The position numbers and the translations under genes were made by a program. Below, piece after piece: positions 1 through 5,353 of a stretch of 5,353 nt of DNA. Origin of the DNA: Candidatus Symbiothrix sp. (GTDB taxonomy: Bacteria; Bacteroidota; Bacteroidia; Bacteroidales; Azobacteroidaceae); contig JAISWY010000066.1 of the NCBI GenBank assembly GCA_031270925.1, positions 1 through 5,353 on the forward strand, written 5' to 3'. Positions within the stretch are counted from its first letter, which is position 1; every line of letters begins with the position of its first letter. The notes below the pieces were generated by a model. That model was not told the DNA's origin and ran no database searches. It worked only from the letters and a program-made list of their open reading frames with translations.

Positions 1-1
1 G

Positions 2-655
2 GATGTGAGCAAAGGCGAAGGACGAACCGTCTTGTTTGTGAGCCACAACATGGACAGCCTGCGGAAATTATGTACTAAAGGTTTAGTGCTGAAGCAGGGC
101 GCCATCCATTATTCCGGCGATATCGTGAGCAGTATCAACCATTATTTGGAAGCTTATTTCGACAAGCAACAAACAAGCTGGGTAAAAAAAGACAATAAAA
201 AAGACGCGCCGGAAATTACATTTACCGGCATGCAGTTATTAGACGGTAACTTGCAACCGGTAAGCACGGAAGTTTTTTCCAATACCGACAAATTATTCCT
301 GCAAATCAGGTTCGATTGCCACGAAATCGCCTCGAATATAACGATTGGCTACTGGCTTTTCAACGACGCCGGCGTGCCTTTGTATCAAAGTGAACAATCG
401 GATGCCGATGCGCAAATCAACCGGCGGATGACATTAGGCGACAACAGCCTCATCGCCGAAGTAAACATCGCAATACTGAAAACCGGAAAATACCGTTTAG
501 CGCTGTCGTCGAGTGTAAAAAATGTAAAATGGATTGTGTCGCCAACACAGGAAGTGGAACGGATACTCTCTTTCGATATTGTTAACGAATCGGTATCCTG
601 CGCAAGAGAAGTTATGATCGCCCCGTCGATTCAATGGAACCTAAAAAAACAGTAA
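2..655 (+). CDS. wzt: Wzt-like polysaccharide ABC transporter ATP-binding protein, 3' part only
   Basis: This is the C-terminal part of the ATPase subunit of an ABC exporter that moves a finished lipid-linked polysaccharide across the inner membrane with a Wzm-type permease. The frame is open to the left edge: the codon before the GTG at position 5 is GAT, and the peptide begins inside the nucleotide-binding domain, so GTG 5 is not the start. About 217 residues remain, roughly half of a usual Wzt; the Walker A, signature and Walker B regions lie off the window. Visible are the beta-strand and switch-histidine segment RTVLFVSHNM (His at visible residue 15) and the usual tail of the ATPase domain. 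From about residue 68 to the end follows a beta-rich domain resembling the Wzt C-terminal carbohydrate-binding domain, which in Wzt proteins recognises the modified end of the exported chain. Its stop is one base before the next gene's ATG, suggesting translational coupling. The family is fairly sure; the exported glycan is unknown. Confidence 0.88.
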   Translation, partial: DVSKGEGRTVLFVSHNMDSLRKLCTKGLVLKQGAIHYSGDIVSSINHYLEAYFDKQQTSWVKKDNKKDAPEITFTGMQLLDGNLQPVSTEVFSNTDKLFLQIRFDCHEIASNITIGYWLFNDAGVPLYQSEQSDADAQINRRMTLGDNSLIAEVNIAILKTGKYRLALSSSVKNVKWIVSPTQEVERILSFDIVNESVSCAREVMIAPSIQWNLKKQ

Positions 656-656
656 C

Positions 657-1634
657 ATGGATAAAGGTATTTCTGTCATTATCTGCTGCTACAATAGCGC
701 CGAACGCCTGCCGGAAACATTGAGGCATTTGGCCGGCCAGCGATTTACGGAAACGATTCCCGTGGAAATCATTCTCATAAACAACGCATCGACCGATACA
801 ACGAAAGAAACGGCGCAATCGGAATGGGAACGATACGGATCGCCTTTTCCAATGATGATTATAAACGAAAACCGCGCCGGTGTGATTTATGCCCGGCAAA
901 CAGGGATAAAACATGCTTCCTACAAATACACCCTTTGGTGCGACGACGATAATTGGCTGAAATACAACTACATGCAACTCGCGTTCGACCGAATGGAATC
1001 GGATCCGACCATCGGCGTATTAGGCGGACAAAGCACGGGTGTGAGTCTGATCGATTTACCCGACTGGTTTTTGGATTACAGCGCTGTGTACGCCATAGGA
1101 AAACAAGCGCAACACACCGGATTTCTGCATCAAAACTATATTTGGGGTGCAGCTTCTGTCCAACGAACAGCCATTGTTATAGAAACCATAGCCAACGATT
1201 TTCCCATGCTGCTGGTCGGACGAAAAGGCAATTTGTTATTGGCCGGGGATGACTCGGAAATGTGCCGCCGCATATTGCTGATGGGTTACCGCCTGTTTTA
1301 TGACGAAGCCTTGCATTTTTCCCATTTTATTCCGCCTGCCCGTTTGACAAAAGAATATCGTGAAGGCTTGCGTAAAGGCATTATCCAATCTACACCTATC
1401 TTGGGAAAATACGATATCCTGCTTTATTTCAGCCGTTTAAATCGTCCGGCACAATTGAAAAACATAGCGGTTTTAGCTGTTAGAATTCTTTTCAGGCGTT
1501 TGTTCCACCCGAAACAAGTTGAGGAGATAGCAATGTTACACGCCAAAACCTGCTTCCTTTTTAATACCACGCGATGGAGCAAAGACATCGAGTACAATAT
1601 TATACTGAATTTTTATTTTACTTATCGAAAATGA
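657..1634 (+). CDS. Family 2 glycosyltransferase (GT-A fold)
   Basis: A 325-residue probable cytoplasmic glycosyltransferase that would transfer a sugar from a nucleotide-sugar donor to the growing lipid-linked glycan. The N-terminus has the GT2 nucleotide-binding start (ISVIICCYNSAERLPETL, residues 5-22), followed by NNASTD at 42-47. The metal-binding DXD-type motif is CDDDNW at 95-100. An acceptor-side WGAAS sits at 163-167 and GDDSEM at 197-202, the position where many GT2 enzymes carry the acidic catalytic-base motif. The C-terminal part (about 265-325) is rich in basic and aromatic residues (RILFRRLFHPK at 276-286), which could hold the enzyme at the membrane; no clear transmembrane helix is seen. 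The ATG follows the upstream TAA after one base, and the TGA is one base before the next ATG, so the gene is in the middle of a tight operon. Its last 80 bases are noticeably A/T-rich. Donor and linkage cannot be predicted. Confidence 0.93.
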   Translation: MDKGISVIICCYNSAERLPETLRHLAGQRFTETIPVEIILINNASTDTTKETAQSEWERYGSPFPMMIINENRAGVIYARQTGIKHASYKYTLWCDDDNWLKYNYMQLAFDRMESDPTIGVLGGQSTGVSLIDLPDWFLDYSAVYAIGKQAQHTGFLHQNYIWGAASVQRTAIVIETIANDFPMLLVGRKGNLLLAGDDSEMCRRILLMGYRLFYDEALHFSHFIPPARLTKEYREGLRKGIIQSTPILGKYDILLYFSRLNRPAQLKNIAVLAVRILFRRLFHPKQVEEIAMLHAKTCFLFNTTRWSKDIEYNIILNFYFTYRK

Positions 1635-1635
1635 A

Positions 1636-2475
1636 ATGAAACTATCAATTGTCACAGTCAATTATAATAATGCGGAAGGTTTAAGGCAAACGATAGAAAG
1701 CGTTTTGAATCAATCGTTTACCGACTTTGAGTACCTTGTTATCGACGGAGCTTCCACCGATGGCAGCACCGACATTATCCGGCAATACGCCGACAAGATT
1801 TCCTATTGGGTCAGCGAACCCGACAAAGGCATTTACCAAGCCATGAACAAAGGCATCCGGAAAGCGCAAGGCGAATATCTGCAATTCCTGAACAGCGGCG
1901 ATGTGTTTTACGATTCCAACGTGCTTACGCAAACGTTCAGCCGGTCTTATCCCGAAGACATGCTTACGGGATCCATTGTCCGAGAATATCCCAACGGAAA
2001 AAAAGTGATGGAAAAAGGCTGGGCCTACGTGCGCGAAAAACAAGGCCGGCAAATGACCCTGTTCGACTTTTTCGTGGGCTATCTTCCTCATCAAGCAACA
2101 TTTATACGCAAAAAAGTTTTCGAGCAATACGGTTTGTACGACGAGCAAAACCGCATCGTTTCCGACCGCTTGTTTTTCATGAAAACCATCGGCTTGAACA
2201 ATGTATCCATCCGGTATTTGGATATTGTGATGGTTTGCTTCGATATGGGCGGCATCAGCAATACCGATCCTAAAGGAAGGATCCGCGAAAACGAAGCGGC
2301 CGAAGAACGCTTGATTCCTGCTTCGCTCTTGATGGATTACCGGTATTTTCAAAAGGTCAATCAGGATATACACAAAGCCTTAAAGTACAAATTCACTTTT
2401 CGACTCTGCCGTTTTATCAATCGATTGGTTACGGTATATGAGATAATACTGGGAAAAAATACGCAACTTGATTAA
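1636..2475 (+). CDS. Family 2 glycosyltransferase, WfgS-like
   Basis: A 279-residue GT-A glycosyltransferase resembling the WfgS-like subgroup of family 2, enzymes used in O-antigen and exopolysaccharide assembly. The N-terminus is MKLSIVTVNYNNAEGL, followed by DGASTDGS at 37-44. Next come SEPDKGIYQAMNKG at 60-73, very characteristic of this subgroup, and NSGD at 86-89 in the position of the DXD metal-binding motif. Further landmarks are PHQATF at 151-156, SDR at 176-178 (the likely acidic catalytic region, by analogy with relatives) and GGIS at 205-208. Length is normal for the subgroup and the protein looks complete. The start ATG lies one base after the previous gene's TGA, within A/T-rich sequence with no clear Shine-Dalgarno motif, so translation is probably coupled. 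No signal peptide or transmembrane helix is apparent; it should act on the cytoplasmic side of the inner membrane. Donor sugar and acceptor are unknown. Confidence 0.94.
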   Translation: MKLSIVTVNYNNAEGLRQTIESVLNQSFTDFEYLVIDGASTDGSTDIIRQYADKISYWVSEPDKGIYQAMNKGIRKAQGEYLQFLNSGDVFYDSNVLTQTFSRSYPEDMLTGSIVREYPNGKKVMEKGWAYVREKQGRQMTLFDFFVGYLPHQATFIRKKVFEQYGLYDEQNRIVSDRLFFMKTIGLNNVSIRYLDIVMVCFDMGGISNTDPKGRIRENEAAEERLIPASLLMDYRYFQKVNQDIHKALKYKFTFRLCRFINRLVTVYEIILGKNTQLD

Positions 2476-2490
2476 TATAATACTTTTTAT

Positions 2491-3300
2491 ATGATTCCAA
2501 AAATAATACATTATATCTGGGTGTCAAAAGAAAATAAACCCATACCCGAAAAATTCCAACAATACATAGCTACTTGGAAAGCTAATTTGCCCGATTATGA
2601 ATTTATGTTGTGGGATTTCAACCGTTTCGACATCAATTCATCTCAATTTATAAAAGAAGGATTTGAAGCAAGACAATATGGATTTGCTGCTGATCCGATG
2701 CGCTTATATGCCTTGTATCACTATGGAGGCATCTATTTGGATACCGACGTGGAAGTGATCAAACCGTTTGACGAAAGTATGCTGGATACCGATTTGATGA
2801 TGGGTATAGAAAGTACCACTTCGCGCTGGATGGAAGTGGGTTGCTTTGGCGCCGAAAAAGGGCATCCGTATATCAAAAAAGCATTGGATTACTATGCCAA
2901 TCGCCCATTCGACAATTCGAAAGTGTTACCACATGTAATGTATGAGGTGTGGCAGGAGCATTTTGCCAATATTCCTCATTCTTTTTATATGCCGGATGTA
3001 TTTACCGGCAAGAATTTCCACACAGGATTAATTAAAATCACGCCGAACACCTATACCGTGCATCATTATGCAGGAACATGGCTCAATGAAGCCGGCCGGA
3101 AATATACTATGCAGCGTTGGGCGTGGTTCCGTCGATGGGGCGATGGTGCAGTTTCTCGAACACTTTTCCTTATCTTTTTTCATTATCGGATAAAACTGCA
3201 ACAAGATTTTTTCTATTTCCGGCAATGCATCCGAAAAGACGGATTCTTCTCCGCCATGAAGCATTATTTCAAGAAATACGTGTTGCATAAAAACGATTAA
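2491..3300 (+). CDS. GT32-type glycosyltransferase (DXD sugar-binding, OCH1-like)
   Basis: A 269-residue sugar transferase of the 'glycosyltransferase sugar-binding region with DXD motif' type, grouped with GT32 and yeast Och1 and common in bacterial capsule and O-antigen loci. The opening IPKIIHYIW (2-10) is the family signature. Asp68 and Arg71 in the AADPMRLYALYHYGG segment precede the DXD motif (YGGIYLDTDVE, 78-88), which binds the nucleotide-sugar through a metal ion. A late HHYAGTW (191-197) matches the conserved His-Trp region near the family's C-terminal end. The last 50 or so residues are aromatic and basic and may contact the membrane. It starts 15 bases after the preceding stop, with no Shine-Dalgarno motif in the A/T-only spacer, and ends 8 bases from the convergent phosphotransferase gene. 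Its first 200 bases are much more A/T-rich than the preceding gene, hinting at separate acquisition. Complete; the donor is not predictable. Confidence 0.94.
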   Translation: MIPKIIHYIWVSKENKPIPEKFQQYIATWKANLPDYEFMLWDFNRFDINSSQFIKEGFEARQYGFAADPMRLYALYHYGGIYLDTDVEVIKPFDESMLDTDLMMGIESTTSRWMEVGCFGAEKGHPYIKKALDYYANRPFDNSKVLPHVMYEVWQEHFANIPHSFYMPDVFTGKNFHTGLIKITPNTYTVHHYAGTWLNEAGRKYTMQRWAWFRRWGDGAVSRTLFLIFFHYRIKLQQDFFYFRQCIRKDGFFSAMKHYFKKYVLHKND

Positions 3301-3308
3301 TTTCGAAT
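3301..3308. other. Convergent gene junction without a visible terminator
   Basis: Only eight bases (TTTCGAAT) separate the TAA of the rightward GT32 gene from the TAA of the leftward phosphotransferase gene. The best local hairpin is a three-base stem (CGA at 3294-3296 with TCG at 3303-3305), with no following U-tract on either strand, so no intrinsic terminator is supported. Transcripts from both sides probably overlap here or end inside the opposing gene. Confidence 0.6.
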
Positions 3309-4607
3309 TTATACGCCTTCGGTGCTGTCTTTGACAAACAGGATTTTTACGGTTTGCATAATAATCAAAATATCCCGGAACAGCGAGTAGCGACTGATAT
3401 ACAATAAATCGTAACGCAATTTATCTTCAAACGAGGTATTGTATTTGCCTTCTACTTGCGCCAAGCCGGTTAATCCTGCTTTTACATTCAAGCGCTGGCG
3501 GTAATGCGGAATCTGCTTTTCGAATTGATCGGTAAAGAACGGTCGTTCGGGGCGCGGGCCAACGATACTCATGTCGCCTTTCAGCACATTTAATATTTGC
3601 GGTACTTCATCCAAGCGAATGGCACGAATAATCCGGCCGACTTTGGTAATCCGCGGATCGTTTTCGCCGGCTAGTACAGGCCCCGATAATTTTTCGGCAT
3701 CGGGAACCATCGTGCGGAATTTAATCACTTTGAACACTCGGCCTTTGCGCGTTAAGCGTTCCTGACAATAAAATAAAGGGCCTCCGTCTAATTTAACCAA
3801 TAATGCGGTAATCAAGCCGAAGGGCAGAAAAACAATAAAACCCAAAAAACCCAAAAGCAAATCGACGACTCGTTTCAGAAACCGTTCTTCGATGCTCAAC
3901 CCCAATTTTGAAATGTAGAAGGTAGGAATATCATCGGTCTTTTCCATGACGGACGACATAATGGCAACGTCGCGGTATTCGGGAACAAAATAAACGCCAA
4001 TGGAGTGTTGCGCCGTATAAAGCAATATTTTATCGCGTCCCCGATTGGTTATCCCCGCCGTAAGAAACACCATTTGGCAATTACCGATTTGTTTCAGCAA
4101 ATTTCCTTCATTTTCGTTGCAAAACGCTTGAATGGAATAGGCATCATGGTATTTCGCCGATAATTTGGCAGCGAACGCTTCGGCTTGCGGCCCTACAACG
4201 ATTACTTTTTTAACTCCGATTCGCGCTTTGGTAAAAGTCCACACAAGCACCTGCCAAGTAGTCAATCCCATCCAATAAAATACCGTGCTCAGCAACAATA
4301 CGCTTCGCGGGAAAGACAAAGTAACCGCCCTGATCGAAAAACACAAAGCCATGATTCCGATGGATAGCGAAACGGAAATCAGGAATACGGTGTATAACAA
4401 ATCGCCTATCGAACGGCGAATGGAGTTGTACAAGCCGAAAGCGTACATCAAAATAAGATACAAAACACCAATAAAAGGTGTAAGAATATAAAATGCCCAG
4501 ATATTGCTCCAATAATTGAGCAAAGTTTCCCCTAACAACTTGTAACTGACAAAAATACTTGCGTAAATGATAGCCAAATCAACAAGCAAAATGAACAACC
4601 GCTTCAT
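3309..4607 (-). CDS. Polyprenyl-phosphate sugar-1-phosphate transferase (WcaJ/CpsE-type initiating enzyme)
   Basis: A 432-residue integral inner-membrane enzyme that would start glycan synthesis by moving a hexose-1-phosphate from a nucleotide sugar to undecaprenyl phosphate. The architecture is that of the long form. Four N-terminal transmembrane helices lie at about 4-25, 36-58, 69-92 and 101-124. A cytoplasmic Rossmann-like domain follows (about 130-240, beginning KKVIVVGP). The membrane-embedded helix at about 248-272 has Pro262 at the expected break, though the usual Ser before it is Leu here. The catalytic domain shows KR..D at 245-249, FKVIKFRTM at 292-300, ENDPRIT at 315-321 (by eye, where PglC has its catalytic Asp-Glu pair), LDEVPQILNVLKGDMSIVGPRP at 332-353 with Arg331 replacing the common Ser, and AGLTGLAQVEGKYN at 377-390. 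Length is normal. It is transcribed opposite to the other window genes from its own promoter; its short A/T-rich leader has no Shine-Dalgarno motif. The sugar (glucose, galactose or N-acetylated) cannot be assigned. Confidence 0.95.
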   Translation of the reverse strand: MKRLFILLVDLAIIYASIFVSYKLLGETLLNYWSNIWAFYILTPFIGVLYLILMYAFGLYNSIRRSIGDLLYTVFLISVSLSIGIMALCFSIRAVTLSFPRSVLLLSTVFYWMGLTTWQVLVWTFTKARIGVKKVIVVGPQAEAFAAKLSAKYHDAYSIQAFCNENEGNLLKQIGNCQMVFLTAGITNRGRDKILLYTAQHSIGVYFVPEYRDVAIMSSVMEKTDDIPTFYISKLGLSIEERFLKRVVDLLLGFLGFIVFLPFGLITALLVKLDGGPLFYCQERLTRKGRVFKVIKFRTMVPDAEKLSGPVLAGENDPRITKVGRIIRAIRLDEVPQILNVLKGDMSIVGPRPERPFFTDQFEKQIPHYRQRLNVKAGLTGLAQVEGKYNTSFEDKLRYDLLYISRYSLFRDILIIMQTVKILFVKDSTEGV

Positions 4608-4630
4608 CTATTTAAAATTTCAAATTTGCA

Positions 4631-4660
4631 CAAAGGTAAATAATATTTTTCATTTACAAT
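4631..4660 (-). promoter_or_regulatory. Bacteroidota-type promoter of the phosphotransferase gene
   Basis: Read on the minus strand, TACCTTTG (4638-4631) matches the Bacteroidota -7 consensus TAnnTTTG exactly. ATTG (4660-4657) lies 18 bases upstream and supplies the TTG core of the -33 element. The -7 box ends 23 bases before the ATG, giving a short leader containing AAATTT twice (4615-4620 and 4622-4627) and no Shine-Dalgarno sequence, as is usual in this phylum. Assignment is by motif and position only. Confidence 0.7.
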
Positions 4661-4681
4661 AGATTTATTCTTATTTTTATC

Positions 4682-4710
4682 TTCGGGAATTGATTTTTTT
4701 ACTACCTTTG
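4682..4710 (+). promoter_or_regulatory. Bacteroidota-type promoter of the GT14 gene
   Basis: TACCTTTG at 4703-4710 is a perfect TAnnTTTG -7 element, identical to the one serving the divergent gene. The -33 element is weak: TTCG at 4682-4685 sits 17 bases upstream, while a true TTG (4690-4692) is too close at 10 bases. A run of seven T precedes the -7 region. The -7 box ends 26 bases before the ATG at 4737. The poor -33 box suggests a weaker or activator-dependent promoter, which is inference. Confidence 0.65.
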
Positions 4711-4721
4711 CCACCATTATT

Positions 4722-4725
4722 GGAG
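4722..4725 (+). promoter_or_regulatory. Possible Shine-Dalgarno sequence of the GT14 gene
   Basis: GGAG lies 11 bases upstream of the ATG at 4737, somewhat farther than the usual spacing. It is the only recognisable ribosome-binding motif before a start in this window. In Bacteroidota such motifs contribute weakly, so it supports the chosen start without proving it. Confidence 0.35.
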
Positions 4726-4736
4726 ATTAACATAAT

Positions 4737-5353
4737 ATGAAGTTGCACGCATTCTTGTTACAAGTTCACGCATACCCTAAACAATTGGAAGCGCTTATCG
4801 ATTTACTAAAAGCGCCCAATCATTATTTTTTTATACATGTGGATAAAAAAAGCAGGCAGATGATGCAAACGTCCGAAATTGCCCGTTTGAAAAAACGCGC
4901 GGATGTAACTTTCGTGCCTTCGGTGCGCGTGAATCACGGAGGATTCAGCATGGTACGCGCTACATTGAACATGCTGGAAGCGGCCATCGCCTCGCCCAAG
5001 AAATTCGACTATTTTCATTTAATTAGCGGACAGGATTATCCTTGCATGTCGTCGGCGGCTTTGGATGCGGTTTTTGAAGCGGGAGAACGCAGTTATATGT
5101 ATTTCGATTCGCCCGAAGAAACCGAAAATTGGCGCAAAAACAAATATTTAAGCCGTACACAACATTATAATTATACGGATTTATATATTCCGCTTGTTCC
5201 GCAAAAAATACAAACGTGGATGATTAAAGGATTGAATAAATTCGCTAAATCATACAAGCGCCCGCCGATTCCCAATATCTACGCCGGCTGGCAATGGTTT
5301 TCGTGGCACCGGAAAGTAGTGGAATATGTTTTACGCTTCTTGAAAGATAACCC
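4737..5353 (+). CDS. GT14 'Branch' (core-2/I-branching-like) glycosyltransferase, 3' end missing
   Basis: The frame runs from ATG 4737 to the right edge without a stop, giving 205 complete codons of a protein that is usually near 300 residues. The sequence fits the Branch family (GT14, relatives of core-2/I-branching beta-1,6-N-acetylglucosaminyltransferases). Landmarks are MKLHAFLLQVHAYPKQLEAL at 1-20, YFFIHVDKKS at 30-39, VRVNHGGFSMVRATL at 63-77 and the hallmark FHLISGQDYPC at 93-103. A late AGWQWFSWHR matches the family's Gly-x-x-Trp-Phe acceptor-side region. Studied family members work without a DXD motif and without metal, and none is seen here. The family's catalytic Glu region should come just after the window edge, so catalytic competence cannot be judged. 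There is no signal peptide or N-terminal membrane anchor, unlike the animal Golgi enzymes, so cytoplasmic action on a lipid-linked glycan is likely. The start is supported by the promoter 26 bases upstream and by homology beginning at the first residues. Sugar specificity is unknown. Confidence 0.9.
   Translation, partial: MKLHAFLLQVHAYPKQLEALIDLLKAPNHYFFIHVDKKSRQMMQTSEIARLKKRADVTFVPSVRVNHGGFSMVRATLNMLEAAIASPKKFDYFHLISGQDYPCMSSAALDAVFEAGERSYMYFDSPEETENWRKNKYLSRTQHYNYTDLYIPLVPQKIQTWMIKGLNKFAKSYKRPPIPNIYAGWQWFSWHRKVVEYVLRFLKDN

Noticed and set aside
5..7. GTG at position 5 as the start of the ABC transporter gene
   Set aside because: The frame is open upstream to the window edge and the peptide starts inside the ATPase domain just before the switch histidine; Walker A and B would be missing. 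It is a truncated gene.
612..977. Minus-strand open frame of 121 codons
   Set aside because: It is antisense to the first GT2 gene and the end of the ABC gene, with no promoter, no family resemblance and a composition typical of a shadow frame.
1681..2373. Long open frame of 230 codons on the minus strand
   Set aside because: It lies entirely antisense to the well-supported WfgS-like glycosyltransferase, has no recognisable domain and reads like the complement of codon-biased coding sequence.
2481..2488. TACTTTTT just before the GT32 gene as a -7 promoter element
   Set aside because: It misses the final G of TAnnTTTG, has no TTG at suitable spacing (the nearest, 2468-2470, is only 10 bases away) and would leave almost no leader before the ATG at 2491.
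4621..4628. CAAATTTG palindrome as an operator
   Set aside because: An eight-base A/T-rich palindrome is expected by chance in such a spacer and has no second copy with regulatory spacing.
4806..5018. Minus-strand open frame of 70 codons
   Set aside because: It is antisense to the strongly supported GT14 coding sequence and shows no family features of its own.

Overview
The window looks like part of a cell-surface polysaccharide (O-antigen or capsule type) biosynthesis and export locus from a member of the Bacteroidota, probably Bacteroidales. Three things point there. The two divergent promoters share the element TACCTTTG, which fits the Bacteroidota -7 consensus TAnnTTTG. Most start codons lack a clear Shine-Dalgarno sequence and have A/T-rich leaders. 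The gene content is typical of such loci. Genus cannot be told from this sequence.

Layout, left to right. A rightward run of four genes begins outside the window. It holds the C-terminal half of a Wzt-type ABC exporter ATPase (2-655), a family 2 glycosyltransferase (657-1634), a second family 2 glycosyltransferase of the WfgS-like type (1636-2475) and a DXD-type sugar transferase of the GT32/OCH1 type (2491-3300). The first three genes are separated by single bases and the fourth by 15 bases, so they are very probably one transcript. A leftward gene (4607-3309) then meets this run tail to tail, 8 bases away. It encodes a membrane polyprenyl-phosphate hexose-1-phosphate transferase of the WcaJ/CpsE type, which starts glycan assembly. 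A 129-base divergent promoter region (4608-4736) separates it from a rightward GT14 'Branch' (core-2/I-branching-like) glycosyltransferase that runs off the right edge (4737-5353).

Inferred pathway: the phosphotransferase loads the first sugar-1-phosphate onto undecaprenyl phosphate at the inner membrane. The two GT2 enzymes, the GT32 enzyme and perhaps the GT14 enzyme add further sugars on the cytoplasmic face. The finished chain is recognised by the C-terminal domain of the Wzt-like ATPase and exported through a Wzm-type permease, presumably encoded upstream. Sugar identities and linkages cannot be read from the sequence.

Apart from the 129-base promoter region the window is densely coding. 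I saw no RNA gene, insertion sequence, CRISPR array, attachment site or convincing terminator. I did not find a clearly undescribed system; the observations below are modest and concern arrangement and regulation.
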